In this document: positions 42,512-51,213 of the stretch, one piece after another
Position numbering within the stretch: position 1 is the first letter of the stretch
Layout: each line of letters begins with the position of its first letter
Source of the DNA: Sphingomonas sp. R-74633
Lineage (GTDB): Bacteria > Pseudomonadota > Alphaproteobacteria > Sphingomonadales > Sphingomonadaceae
Reading direction: 5' to 3'
Assembly (NCBI RefSeq): GCF_013416555.1
Contig: NZ_JACCFG010000006.1
Location: 186,001 to 250,000 of the forward strand
DNA: 64,000 nucleotides
Made by a program: the position numbers and the translations under genes
Notes under the pieces: generated by a model
Databases searched by the model: none
What the model was told of the DNA's origin: nothing
What the model saw: only the letters and a program-made list of their open reading frames with translations

Positions 42512-43509
42512 TTGCCCGCCGTACCTTGCTCGCCGGCACGCTGGCGCTGCCGCTCGCGGCGCGGGCGAAGGCGCAATGGGATGCGGTGGTCGACCCGCGC
42601 ACCGGCACGCTCGGCGCGGCGCTGACTGAGGCGGAGCGGGCAGGGCGGCCCTTCCGTATCCTGCTAAAGCCCGGCGTGTTCACCGAGAAGCTCATCGTGC
42701 GCGCGCCTGGCGTGACGATCCAGGGCTCGCCCGGCACGGTGATCGAATATGGCACCGCGGCAGGCACGCCCAAGCCCGGCGGCGGGACCTGGGGCACCGG
42801 CGGTTCGGGCACGCTGACCATCGCTGCGCCCGACGTCACGCTGCGCGGCCTCACGATCCGCAACAGCTTCGACTATATCGGCGCGCGGCGTGACGGCGCC
42901 GGCAATGGCGCGCAGGCCGTGGCCCTGGCGGTGGGCCGCGAGGCGGACCGCACCGTCATCGATCGCTGCGTACTGCTCGGCTATCAGGACAGCTTCTACC
43001 TCCACACCCGCACCCTGGTGACCGACACGCGCATTGTCGGCGGGGTGGACTTCATCTTCGGCGGCGCGGCGGCCTGGTTCGAAGGCTGCGAGATCGTCAC
43101 CCGCTATGTCCCGGGCGCGCAGGGCTCGGGCTATGTGGCGGCGCCGAGTACGCCCGCCGCGCAGGAATTCGGGCTGGTCTTTGCCGGCTGCAAGCTCAAG
43201 CGCGAGGCGGGCGTGCCGGACAATTCGACATGGCTGGGCCGGCCGTGGCGGGCTGGCGGCAACATGGCGCTGCTCGGCCAGGCGGCGTTCCTCCGCTGCT
43301 GGATGGACGCGCATATCCACCACGAGGGCTGGACCTGGATGGGATATAAGGGGTCGGAGGGCGACCAGCGCCGGCTGACGCCGACTGAGGCGCGGCTGTA
43401 TGAGTTCGGGAGTGTGGGGCCGGGTCGTGGCCCGGCGGGCCCGGATCGCAAGCTGCTGACGGCCCAAGATGCTAAGCGCTACACGCGGGCGAACGTGATC
43501 GGGTTCTGA
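42508..43509 (+). CDS. Pectinesterase, CE8, Tat-exported
   Basis: A 333-residue right-handed beta-helix pectin methylesterase. The signal IARRTLLAGTLALPLAARAK carries a twin-arginine motif, so Tat export to the periplasm is likely. The CE8 active site is complete: GYQDSFYLH (Asp), VDFIFGGAAAWFEGC (Asp), and STWLGRPWRAGG (Arg). The repeated beta strands include GVTIQGSPGTVIEYG and VTLRGLTIRNSFDYIG. It would demethylate pectin or pectin-like galacturonan. It is co-translated with the oxygenase before it. Confidence 0.93.
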   Translation: MIARRTLLAGTLALPLAARAKAQWDAVVDPRTGTLGAALTEAERAGRPFRILLKPGVFTEKLIVRAPGVTIQGSPGTVIEYGTAAGTPKPGGGTWGTGGSGTLTIAAPDVTLRGLTIRNSFDYIGARRDGAGNGAQAVALAVGREADRTVIDRCVLLGYQDSFYLHTRTLVTDTRIVGGVDFIFGGAAAWFEGCEIVTRYVPGAQGSGYVAAPSTPAAQEFGLVFAGCKLKREAGVPDNSTWLGRPWRAGGNMALLGQAAFLRCWMDAHIHHEGWTWMGYKGSEGDQRRLTPTEARLYEFGSVGPGRGPAGPDRKLLTAQDAKRYTRANVIGF

Positions 43510-43522
43510 CTTTCCTCCTGGT

Positions 43523-43601
43523 GTTCCCCGGCGAAAGCCGGGGCCCAGGGTTACAAGAGATCCGGCAGAGAAACCCTGGGCCCCGGCTTCCGCCGGGGAG
43601 C
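43523..43601. repeat. Paired palindromic REP element
   Basis: Two nearly identical inverted arms, 43523-43552 and 43572-43601, each with the palindrome CCCCGGC-GAAA-GCCGGGG and the flank GGGCCCAGGGTT, enclose 19 bases. They lie between the convergent pectinesterase and PilZ genes, where they may stop transcription. Confidence 0.8.
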
Positions 43602-43624
43602 AGCTAGGTTCCCGTTGCGCAGGA

Positions 43625-43957
43625 TCAGCAGATCACCAAAGTAAGCTGCCGCACCAGGGCCCGCTCGATTGGGTCGTCGAACCGGCAGCCGATATGCGCA
43701 CCGTCGTTCCACACCACGGTGGCGGGCACCGGCTGGTCGCCGCGCAGTGCCAGCCATACCTTGTCGCCCTCGCCGTGCGACACGGCGCAGGCGAGCCGGC
43801 AGCCATAGACCGAGAGGTCATGGAGCATCGCCTCGGCGGGCTTGTTGCCGCGCTTGGTGACGGTGGCGCGCGTGACGAGGATACGATGACGCGGCTCCGC
43901 GCGCTGCTCGACATGCGCGGATGTTACGGCCCGATACTGGGAGAATTTTGTAGCCAT
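43625..43957 (-). CDS. PilZ-domain protein, probable c-di-GMP receptor
   Basis: A 110-residue single-domain PilZ protein. The two c-di-GMP motifs are intact: RxxxR as R19-R23 in RAEPRHR and DxSxxG at 47-52 in HDLSVYG. The fold ends with CRFDDPIERALVRQLTL. It would bind cyclic di-GMP and act on a partner, which is not identified. It may relate to surface or pilus behaviour given the Tad cluster in the window, but that is inference. Confidence 0.88.
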   Translation of the reverse strand: MATKFSQYRAVTSAHVEQRAEPRHRILVTRATVTKRGNKPAEAMLHDLSVYGCRLACAVSHGEGDKVWLALRGDQPVPATVVWNDGAHIGCRFDDPIERALVRQLTLVIC

Positions 43958-44054
43958 TCTCTCTCCACCCCGCGGCGACCCTGCCTTTGGATGGTTTAAG
44001 AAGGACTTAAGGCGCGTTAGCGGTAACGGACCAAAGTGGCGTTATGTCGCGCGA

Positions 44055-45500
44055 TCACTTCGTCTCGTCGAGTATGGCCTGAACCTTGGTTGCCAGATCC
44101 GAGGGCGCGTGCAGCCCCAGCTTGCTCCGTCGCCACAGCACGTCCTCGGCGGTGCGCGCCCATTCCTGATCGCGCATCCAGCGGATCTCGGTGGCGGTAA
44201 GGCCTGCGCCCAGATCCTCGCCAATGTCGGTAACGCCCTTCAGCATGTCGCCCAAGCAGCAGCCATAGGCGTGCGCCATCCGCTCGGCGCGCGCATCGCC
44301 GAGGAACGGCCAGCGCTTCTTGGCGGTGGCGAGGAAGCTGTCGAACGCGGCGATCGCGCCGCCGGGGAAGACCCGCGCCCGCGTCATCGGCTCGACGTCG
44401 ACGCCGAGCACCGGCCCGAGCTTCGCCAGTGCCTCCTCGGCCAGTGCCCGCGCCGTGGTGATCTTGCCGCCGAAGATCGAGAGCAAGGGCGGACCTTCGC
44501 GGTCGAGCTCGAGCACATAGTCGCGGGTCACTGCCTGCGCCTTGGCCGCGCCGTCATCGTGCAGCGGCCGCACGCCGGACCAGCACCAGACCACATCCTC
44601 GGACGTCACCTGCCGCGTGAAATAGCGATTCACTGCTTCGAGGAGGTAGAGCTTCTCCTCCTCCGAGCACACCGCATCCTCGGGCCGCTCGACCTGAATG
44701 TCAGTCGTGCCGATCTCGGTGAATTCGCCTTCATAGGGGATGGCGAAGACGATCCGCCGGTCGGGCTGCTGGAGGATATAGGCATGGTCGCCGTCGAAGA
44801 GTTTGGGGACGACGATATGGCTGCCTTTTACGAGCCGGACCTGCGAATGATTAGCAATAGCTAGCTTGTCGAGTAGCGTTCGCACCCAGGGTCCGGCCGC
44901 GTTGACCAGCCCGCGCGCCTCGACTTTGCGCCCGTCGGACAGTTCGGCGTGCCATAGATCACTATCGCGTTTGGCGCTCAGCAACTCGGTCCGCGTCGCG
45001 ATCTCGGCGCCATGTCCGGCGGCGTCGATCGCATTGGCCAGAGTGAGGCGGGCATCGTCCACCCGGCAGTCCGAATAGACGAAGCCGCGATGCTCGCCCT
45101 TGAGCGGATCGGTATACGCCTTGTCGCCCCTGCGCAGCCCGCGCGAACGCGGGAGCGACGTGCCGCCGGCGAGCAGATCGTAGATGTGGAGGCCCAGGCG
45201 CACCACCCACCAAGGCCGCACCGAATGGGCATGCGGCAGAACGAAGGTGAGCGGGCGGATCAGATGCGGCGCGGCGTCGAGCAGCCGCTCGCGCTCGTGC
45301 AGCGCCTCGCGGACCAGGCGGAACTCATAGGTTTCGAGATAGCGCAGCCCGCCATGGATCAGCTTGGTCGAGGCCGAGCTGGTATGGCCGGCCAGGTCGT
45401 CCTTCTCGACCAGCAGCACCTTGAGGCCGAGCAGCGAGGCTTCCCGGGCGATCGCACACCCGTTTATCCCGCCGCCGACGATGAGCAGGTCATATTGCAC
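44055..45500 (-). CDS. glpD: Glycerol-3-phosphate dehydrogenase GlpD
   Basis: A 481-residue FAD flavoprotein that oxidises sn-glycerol-3-phosphate to dihydroxyacetone phosphate and passes electrons to quinone at the inner membrane. It begins YDLLIVGGGINGCAIAREAS and continues SASTKLIHGGLRYLETYEFR, GFVYSDCRVDDARLTLANAI, GLVNAAGPWVRTLLD and SIFGGKITTARALAEEALAK. The C-terminal helical domain is present up to PSDLATKVQAILDETK. No glpK or glpR is adjacent. It lies divergent from rnr by 54 bases. Confidence 0.95.
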   Translation of the reverse strand: MQYDLLIVGGGINGCAIAREASLLGLKVLLVEKDDLAGHTSSASTKLIHGGLRYLETYEFRLVREALHERERLLDAAPHLIRPLTFVLPHAHSVRPWWVVRLGLHIYDLLAGGTSLPRSRGLRRGDKAYTDPLKGEHRGFVYSDCRVDDARLTLANAIDAAGHGAEIATRTELLSAKRDSDLWHAELSDGRKVEARGLVNAAGPWVRTLLDKLAIANHSQVRLVKGSHIVVPKLFDGDHAYILQQPDRRIVFAIPYEGEFTEIGTTDIQVERPEDAVCSEEEKLYLLEAVNRYFTRQVTSEDVVWCWSGVRPLHDDGAAKAQAVTRDYVLELDREGPPLLSIFGGKITTARALAEEALAKLGPVLGVDVEPMTRARVFPGGAIAAFDSFLATAKKRWPFLGDARAERMAHAYGCCLGDMLKGVTDIGEDLGAGLTATEIRWMRDQEWARTAEDVLWRRSKLGLHAPSDLATKVQAILDETK

Positions 45501-45554
45501 GGGGGCAAGGTACGGCGTTGGCAGGCGCCTCGCAAATCCCTATCTTGGGGTTCA

Positions 45555-47795
45555 ATGGCAAAAACCAAAATCAAAGCAGGGCTGCCCACACGGCAGCAGA
45601 TTCTCGAATTCATCACCAATTCCACGACAGCCGCAGGCAAGCGCGAGATCGCGAAGGCCTTTGGGCTGCACGGGCAGGACAAGATCCTGCTCAAGGCCTT
45701 GCTCAAGGACATGAGCGATGAGGGGCTGATCGACGTCGCCCCCGGCCGCGCCTTCCACAAGATGGGCGGCATTCCCAAGGTCACCGTGCTGCGCATCACC
45801 GATGCCGATGGCGACACTACCTGGGCCGTGCCCGAAAACTGGGAGGCCGAAGGCGTTCCCGTCCCGCGCCTCCGCGTTCGTGAACCGCGCGGCAAGCGCT
45901 CGGCACTAGGCGTCGGCGACCGCATTCTGGCGCGCACCGAAGAGGCCGGGCAGGGCTGGATCGCCCACCCGATGAAGAAGCTCGCGCGCGGCGAGGAGCT
46001 GATGCTCGGCGTGCTCAAGGAAGAGGCCGGGCGGCTCTGGCTGCAGGGCGTGGAGAAGAAGGAGCGCCGCAACTGGGCGGTCTCCGACGCCGGCGGCGCC
46101 GAGCCGGGCGACCTGGTGCTGGCCGAAAAGGCGGGCCGTCCGCCGCGGATCACCGCCAAGGTGGTCGAGCGGCTCGGCGATCCCTTCGCCCCGCGCAGCT
46201 TCTCGCTGATCGCGATTCATCGCCACTCGATCCCCAATGTCTTCTCCGAAGATCTCATCGAGGAGGCCGAGCGAGTCTCGCGGCTCGATCTGGGCAAGCG
46301 CGAGGATCTTCGCGACCTGCCGATCGTCGCGATCGATCCGGCGGATGCGCGCGATCATGACGACGCGGTCTGGGCCGCGCCCGACGACGATCCGCAGAAC
46401 GAAGGCGGCTGGAAGGCTGTGGTCGCGATTGCCGATGTCAGCTTCTACGTCCGTCCCGGCTCGAAGCTGGATCGCGAGGCGCGCAAGCGCGGCAACTCGG
46501 TCTATTTCCCCGACCGCGTCGTGCCGATGCTGCCCGAAATCCTCTCGGCCGAAGTCTGCTCGCTCAAGCAGGGCGAGGACCGCGCGGCGCTGGCCTGTCA
46601 TCTCCAGATCGGCAAGCATGGCGAGCTCAAGAGCTGGCGCTTCACGCGCGCGGTGGTCAGCATCGCGGCGAACATCGCCTATGAAGACGCGCAGGCGGCG
46701 ATCGACGGCAGACTTGAGCACCCGCTGACCGAGACGGCACTCAAGCCGCTCTGGGGCTGCTGGGCGGCGCTCAACAAGGCGCGCGACAAGCGCGAGCCGC
46801 TCGACCTCGATCTGCCCGAGCGGCGGATCGTGCTCGACGAGATGGGGCGTATCCTCTCGGTCGCGCCGCGTGAGCGGTTGGACGCGCACAAGCTGATCGA
46901 GGATTACATGATCGCGGCGAACGTCGCGGCGGCGAAGGCGCTGGAGGCGAAGAAGGCGCCGGTGATGTACCGCATCCACGAGCCGCCGGCGCGCGAGAAG
47001 CTCGTCGCGCTGCGCGAGTATCTCAAGACCTTCGGCGTCGAGTTCGCGCTGGGGCAGGTGATCAAGCCGGCGACCTTCAACCAGATCCTGAAGCGGGTGG
47101 GGGAGAGCGATTTCCGCGAGCAGGTGATGCAGCAGGTGCTGCGCAGCCAGATGCAGGCGTCGTACGGGCCGGCGAACCATGGCCATTTCGGCCTGTCGCT
47201 GGGCAGCTACGCGCACTTCACTTCGCCGATCCGCCGCTATGCCGACCTGATCGTCCACCGCTCGCTGGTTGCAGCCTATGACCTCGGCCCGGGCGGGCTG
47301 ACGCAGGACGAGGCTGCGAGCATGGAGCGGATCGGCGAGAGCATCTCCAGCCTTGAGCGCCGGGCGATGGAAGCCGAGCGCGAGACGATCGACCGCTATG
47401 TTGCCGCCTATCTTTCCAACCATGTCGGCGAAGTGCTCGATGCGCGGATCACCGGGGTGCAGAGCTTCGGCTTCTTCGCCACGGTCGACGGCGTCGGCGG
47501 CGACGGGCTGGTCGCGGCGCGGGACCTCGGCACGGAGTATTTCCGGTACGACGAGGCCGGGCAGCGGCTGGTTGGCGACCATAGTGGGGACGAGTTCACC
47601 ATCGGCATGCGGCTCCAGCTGCGGCTGGTGGAGGCCAATCCGGTCTCCGGCGCGCTGCGCTTCGAACTGCCCGACGGTGTCGGGTCGGCGGGGCCGTCGG
47701 GCTTCCGGCCCGAGCGGGCGGGCAAGGGGCGGCCCCGGCCGATCCAGCGCCGCGGGCGGCCGGCCAATATCCGTCACAATGGGAAGCGCCGTTGA
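45555..47795 (+). CDS. rnr: Ribonuclease R
   Basis: A 746-residue RNB-family 3'-5' exoribonuclease. The ATG at 45555 has TTGGGG upstream; the frame is open further up only as overlap with glpD. The domains in order: an N-terminal winged-helix region (TRQQILEFITNSTTAAGKRE), cold-shock-like OB domains, and the RNB catalytic domain. The RNB domain carries the Asp cluster AIDPADARDHDDAVW and the block HFGLSLGSYAHFTSPIRRYA. An S1 domain (HVGEVLDARITGVQSFGFFA) and an Arg-rich tail close it. It degrades structured RNAs. Confidence 0.95.
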   Translation: MAKTKIKAGLPTRQQILEFITNSTTAAGKREIAKAFGLHGQDKILLKALLKDMSDEGLIDVAPGRAFHKMGGIPKVTVLRITDADGDTTWAVPENWEAEGVPVPRLRVREPRGKRSALGVGDRILARTEEAGQGWIAHPMKKLARGEELMLGVLKEEAGRLWLQGVEKKERRNWAVSDAGGAEPGDLVLAEKAGRPPRITAKVVERLGDPFAPRSFSLIAIHRHSIPNVFSEDLIEEAERVSRLDLGKREDLRDLPIVAIDPADARDHDDAVWAAPDDDPQNEGGWKAVVAIADVSFYVRPGSKLDREARKRGNSVYFPDRVVPMLPEILSAEVCSLKQGEDRAALACHLQIGKHGELKSWRFTRAVVSIAANIAYEDAQAAIDGRLEHPLTETALKPLWGCWAALNKARDKREPLDLDLPERRIVLDEMGRILSVAPRERLDAHKLIEDYMIAANVAAAKALEAKKAPVMYRIHEPPAREKLVALREYLKTFGVEFALGQVIKPATFNQILKRVGESDFREQVMQQVLRSQMQASYGPANHGHFGLSLGSYAHFTSPIRRYADLIVHRSLVAAYDLGPGGLTQDEAASMERIGESISSLERRAMEAERETIDRYVAAYLSNHVGEVLDARITGVQSFGFFATVDGVGGDGLVAARDLGTEYFRYDEAGQRLVGDHSGDEFTIGMRLQLRLVEANPVSGALRFELPDGVGSAGPSGFRPERAGKGRPRPIQRRGRPANIRHNGKRR

Positions 47796-47864
47796 TCTGG
47801 GTTGATTGACCCTAGGGCAGGGGCCTTTATGCTTGGCTCTCCATATTCCGGGGGAATCGACCGT

Positions 47865-48269
47865 ATGCTGAAGCCCGTCATCCTTGCCCTGGCGCTCGTC
47901 GCCGCCCCGGCGCTGCCTGCCGCCGCACAGACTGCGCCGGCGCCCGCCGCCCAGGCCAAGCCGACCGCGGCGGACTTCGCCAAGAACATGCAGGGCGCCA
48001 TCGGCCAGACCTTCGAGGGCGGCATCGTCCTCAAGAACATCACCTCCGAGGCGAACACGCTGGTGCTCACCGTCGATGGCCCGGCCGGCTGGCGCGCCCA
48101 GCTGACCCCGGCGGACATCTCGACCGCGCTGGTCGGCGGCTTCTGCGGCACCGCGCCGCAGTTCTTCACCACCGGCGTCTCGATGCGGGTCGACTCGCTC
48201 GATTCCGGCAAGCTGCTCAAGGGCCCGCTGGTCACCACCTGCCCGCCCGCGCCGCCGGCGGCCCAGTGA
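47865..48269 (+). CDS. Hypothetical secreted protein
   Basis: A 134-residue exported protein. The ATG at 47865 has GGGGGAA nine bases upstream and starts LKPVILALALVAAPALPAAA, a signal peptide. The mature part contains ADFAKNMQGAIGQTFEGGIV and a single pair of cysteines (GGFCGTAP, TTCPPAPP). No family recognised. Its stop overlaps the start of the next small gene. Confidence 0.72.
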   Translation: MLKPVILALALVAAPALPAAAQTAPAPAAQAKPTAADFAKNMQGAIGQTFEGGIVLKNITSEANTLVLTVDGPAGWRAQLTPADISTALVGGFCGTAPQFFTTGVSMRVDSLDSGKLLKGPLVTTCPPAPPAAQ

Positions 48270-48580
48270 TCGCTTCCAGCGCTCCGACCGTCGTCGGGGC
48301 GCTGGCGGTGCGTGCGCGCCGCAAGATCCGCGCGCATTTCTTCGTCCTGCACGCGGTGACCGCCGAGGAGGCGGTCCCGTTTGTGCCCCAGCGCCGCATC
48401 GAGCAGACCCAGTTCGACCGCATGCTGCGCGCCGGGATCGTCCGTGAGGCCGGCAAGGGCCGCTACTGGTTCGACATCGTCGCCTGGCAGAAACACCAGG
48501 ACCGTACCCGGATGATCCTGGTGCCGATCGTCATCGCGGTCTGCGTGCTCGTCGCGGGGCTGATCACCTTACTCTACTGA
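48266..48580 (+). CDS. Small membrane protein with winged-helix-like region
   Basis: A 104-residue protein from GTG 48266, overlapping the preceding stop. Residues about 25-68 (RIEQTQFDRMLRAGIVREAG) resemble a winged-helix or AsnC-like turn; the C-terminus is a single membrane helix (RMILVPIVIAVCVLVAGLIT). It converges on the reductase gene with a 12-base overlap. No family recognised; the helix-turn resemblance is weak. Confidence 0.6.
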   Translation: MIASSAPTVVGALAVRARRKIRAHFFVLHAVTAEEAVPFVPQRRIEQTQFDRMLRAGIVREAGKGRYWFDIVAWQKHQDRTRMILVPIVIAVCVLVAGLITLLY

Positions 48581-49738
48581 GAAACTGAGGCCGGCGCTGG
48601 CCTCGAGCCGCTTGACCAAAGGCGCGGCCATCAGCCCGCCGGCGGTCCAGATGCCGCCCTTGCCCTCGGCCGGCACATCCTCGATCAGGCAGAGCGCGCT
48701 CTCGGTGATCATCTTGCTGGTCGAGCCATAGCCCGGATCCCGGTCGCCCTTCACCGTCGCGGTGACGCGCTGGCCGTCGGGCATCTCGGCGACAAAATCG
48801 AGGGTGTAGAAGCCGGTCTCGCGCTCTTCCTTGCTCGGCCCTTCGCCCGGCGCCGGCCCCTTGTCCGCCGCCATCGGATTGACCTTGGCGAGCGCTTCCG
48901 CCGCCGCCTTGCCGATCTCGCCGAGGCCGGGGACGACCAGCATCTCGTCATATTGGAAGTCCGCGCCATAGGGCTGGCCGGCGAGGAAGTTCGAGCGGTG
49001 GACGTTCTTGGTGTTGATCACCGCCATCATGAAGGGGGCGACCCAAGCGTCGACGGCCTCGTCATGATAGGGGAGCATGCCGTTGGGCTGCTTCGGCCCC
49101 TCGAACCCCGGGGTCAGCGCAAAGGGATCGATCATCAGCTTGAGGATCGAGGGGTCCTTCGCCGCCGCGGCCATCGAGGCCTTGCCGCTGGCGAAGGTGC
49201 CGCCGGAGAAGGTACCCTTCATCGCCCGCACCCGGCCCTTCACGCGGGGCGCCGGCTTGCCGAAGCGGGCCACCGCCGCCTGCTGCGCGGTCCACACGCC
49301 GAGATCGAACGGGATCGAATCGAAACCGCAGGAGAAGACGATGCGCGCGCCGCTCGCCTTGGCGGCGTCTTCGTATTTGCGGATCATCTGGCCCATCCAG
49401 GCGGGTTCGCCGCAGAGGTCGACATAGGCAGTGCCGGTCTCGACACAGGCGGCGAGCAGTGCCTCGCCATAGAGCTGATAGGGGCCGACGGTGCTGATCA
49501 CCACGGTGGCACGGGCAACCATCGTCTTGAGGCTGGCGGGATCATCGGCATTGGCGGTGAGCAGCGGCGTATCGGCCGGCGCGCCGATCTCGTCCCGGAC
49601 CTGCTGCAGCTTGGTCAGCGAGCGGCCCGCCATCGCCCATTTTACATTCGGATAGTGGCCGGCGAGATATTCCGCGACGAGGCGGCCGGTGAAGCCGGTG
49701 GCGCCATAGACGATGATGTCGAATTCGCGGTTTGCCAT
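48569..49738 (-). CDS. Saccharopine-dehydrogenase-like/trans-acting enoyl-reductase-like protein
   Basis: A 389-residue NAD(P)-binding Rossmann protein. The N-terminus DIIVYGATGFTGRLVAEYLA carries the dinucleotide motif, followed by VVISTVGPYQLYGEALLAAC, TAYVDLCGEPAWMGQMI and RIVFSCGFDSIPFDLGVWTA. These are markers of the saccharopine-dehydrogenase-like group that includes trans-acting enoyl reductases, distinct from true lysine-pathway enzymes. Substrate unknown. A dyad site precedes it at 49763-49778. Confidence 0.85.
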   Translation of the reverse strand: MANREFDIIVYGATGFTGRLVAEYLAGHYPNVKWAMAGRSLTKLQQVRDEIGAPADTPLLTANADDPASLKTMVARATVVISTVGPYQLYGEALLAACVETGTAYVDLCGEPAWMGQMIRKYEDAAKASGARIVFSCGFDSIPFDLGVWTAQQAAVARFGKPAPRVKGRVRAMKGTFSGGTFASGKASMAAAAKDPSILKLMIDPFALTPGFEGPKQPNGMLPYHDEAVDAWVAPFMMAVINTKNVHRSNFLAGQPYGADFQYDEMLVVPGLGEIGKAAAEALAKVNPMAADKGPAPGEGPSKEERETGFYTLDFVAEMPDGQRVTATVKGDRDPGYGSTSKMITESALCLIEDVPAEGKGGIWTAGGLMAAPLVKRLEASAGLSFSVE

Positions 49739-49762
49739 TAGCCCGTTCCTGCTCCTCGACGT

Positions 49763-49778
49763 TCAACCGGCTGGTTGA
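49763..49778. promoter_or_regulatory. Candidate operator upstream of the reductase-like gene
   Basis: TCAACC-GGCT-GGTTGA is an exact six-base dyad with a four-base spacer, 25 bases before the ATG at 49738. This is a plausible TetR- or other dimeric-repressor site. No regulator is linked. Confidence 0.4.
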
Positions 49779-49989
49779 GCGATTCGTTGATTCCGTTGAC
49801 TCTCGCTTATGTGACTCTGGGAGAGCGGCGGCCTGTTCTTGACCCGGAGCGGCGCGCTGCGGGCGGATTTCACTGAAGCAGAGGAAATCCAACATTGGAA
49901 GAGGCGGTATGGTGCTGGCCGAGATTTTGTCTCCGGTTGGCCCTCTCGTCATTGGGAGAGGGGCGGGAGGGGAGAGTGTGCCGCACTTC

Positions 49990-50024
49990 CCCTCTCCCCG
50001 GCCCTCTCCCCGGAGGGGAGAGGG
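49990..50024. repeat. GC-rich palindromic element
   Basis: A CCCTCTCCCC-ggagg-GGGGAGAGGG hairpin (50002-50024) with a partial duplicate before it, in the gap between the reductase-like gene start and the ohrR stop. It may act as terminator for ohrR, but resembles the other dispersed palindromes. Confidence 0.5.
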
Positions 50025-50031
50025 AGGAGGT

Positions 50032-50469
50032 TCACCCCTGCCCCGCGCGAAGGGCATTCCACAGCGTCTGCACTTCGCGGTTGAGCGCGCCGAGGTCCTC
50101 GCCCTTCATGCCCGAGCGGGTGAGCAGTTCTTCCGCCAAACAGCCGCATTCCTCGCGCATCGCCCGGCCGCGGTCGGTGAGGCGGACCTGGACCTGGCGC
50201 TCATCCTCGGGGTTGCGCTGGCGGGTGAGGAACCCGGCGGCCTCGAGCCGCTTCACCAAAGGCGTGATCGTGCTCGATTCGAGTGCGAGCCGATCGGCGA
50301 TCGCGCCGACGGTGCGGCCATCCTCCTCCCACAGCGCGTGGAGGACGAGATATTGCGGATAGGTGATCCCCATCCGATCGAGCATTGGCTTATAGGCGCG
50401 GGTGATCGCCATGCTGGTGGCATAGAGCGAGAAGCAGAGCTGATCGTCGAGCGGCATCGCGGCGGGCAT
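50032..50469 (-). CDS. ohrR: OhrR, MarR-family organic-hydroperoxide repressor
   Basis: A 145-residue MarR protein. The ATG at 50469 has AAGGAG nine bases upstream; the longer frame upstream is not used. C12 in PLDDQLCFSLYATSMAITRA is the peroxidatic cysteine of the OhrR class, with the resolving cysteines EECGCLAEELL further on. The winged-helix runs from ITYPQYLVLHALWEEDGRTV through IADRLALESSTITPLVKRLE to RQRNPEDERQVQVRLT. It represses ohr and itself and is released when Cys is oxidised. The two palindromes between it and ohr are its likely sites. Confidence 0.95.
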   Translation of the reverse strand: MPAAMPLDDQLCFSLYATSMAITRAYKPMLDRMGITYPQYLVLHALWEEDGRTVGAIADRLALESSTITPLVKRLEAAGFLTRQRNPEDERQVQVRLTDRGRAMREECGCLAEELLTRSGMKGEDLGALNREVQTLWNALRAGQG

Positions 50470-50508
50470 GTTCGTCTCCTTGGCCAGGGCCAATATCACA
50501 GAAACATA

Positions 50509-50518
50509 TATCGCGATA
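50509..50518. promoter_or_regulatory. OhrR operator palindrome, first
   Basis: TATCGCGATA, a perfect palindrome within an AT-rich tract (ATATATCGCGATAAATAT), lies about 40 bases before the ohrR ATG and matches the second copy at 50563-50572. It is consistent with a MarR/OhrR operator; the two flank the divergent promoters. Confidence 0.7.
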
Positions 50519-50562
50519 AATATTCTGCTGGACAAGCCCCGACTCACCCATTAGCTAACACT

Positions 50563-50572
50563 TATCGCGATA
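50563..50572. promoter_or_regulatory. OhrR operator palindrome, second
   Basis: TATCGCGATA again, in CTTATCGCGATAATGATTA, about 34 bases before the ohr ATG. A further TTATCG copy follows directly. Binding of OhrR dimers to both sites would block both promoters. Confidence 0.7.
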
Positions 50573-50605
50573 ATGATTATCGCTGAATGAAATTGGAGAC
50601 CGAGC

Positions 50606-51031
50606 ATGTCCGTCAACGTCCTCTACACCACCCGCGCCACCTCCACCGGCGGCCGCGACGGCGACACCCGCAGCGAGGACGGGCGCTTCACCGCCAAGCT
50701 CTCGACCCCGAAGGAACTGGGCGGCGCCGGCGGCGAGGGGACCAACCCCGAGCAGCTGTTCGCTGCAGGCTATTCGGCCTGCTTCATTGGCGCGCTGAAG
50801 GTTGCGGGACAGCAGCTCAAGATCAAGGTTCCGGCCGAGACGAGCGTGACCGCGACAGTGGGCATCGGCCCGCGTACCGAAGGCGGCTTCGGCATCACTG
50901 CCGATCTGGAAGTGACCCTGCCGGGCGTCGAGCGCGCCGAGGCCGAGCAGCTGCTCGCCGCCGCGCACCAGATCTGCCCCTATTCGAATGCCACCCGCAA
51001 CAATGTCGATGTGGGCCTGACGCTGGCTTGA
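50606..51031 (+). CDS. ohr: Organic hydroperoxide resistance protein Ohr
   Basis: A 141-residue thiol peroxidase reducing organic hydroperoxides. The reactive pair is C59 (AAGYSACFIGALK) and C124 (HQICPYSNATRNN), with R17 and the E48 region NPEQLF. The order and spacing match Ohr/OsmC; the C-terminal VDVGLTLA is typical. Divergent from its repressor gene, as in many alphaproteobacteria. Confidence 0.97.
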   Translation: MSVNVLYTTRATSTGGRDGDTRSEDGRFTAKLSTPKELGGAGGEGTNPEQLFAAGYSACFIGALKVAGQQLKIKVPAETSVTATVGIGPRTEGGFGITADLEVTLPGVERAEAEQLLAAAHQICPYSNATRNNVDVGLTLA

Positions 51032-51213
51032 GGTCGATCCGCCTGAAATAGCGGGCGCAAGATACGCTGCCGGCGCGTAAAATACGGAACATCCGCATTT
51101 TTCCGGGCTGGCAGCTAATCTATGCAAGCGTGAAGACGCGTATAGTTATGGTAAAGCGCGCATAAGCGACGAGCCATGGGGGGAACCTGCGGCCTGGCTG
51201 GCGGAAGGAAGCG

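Noticed and set aside
45906..47777. A 623-residue minus-strand frame opposite rnr.
   Set aside because: Mirror of the RNase R gene; no motifs. High-GC DNA with few stops on the opposite strand.
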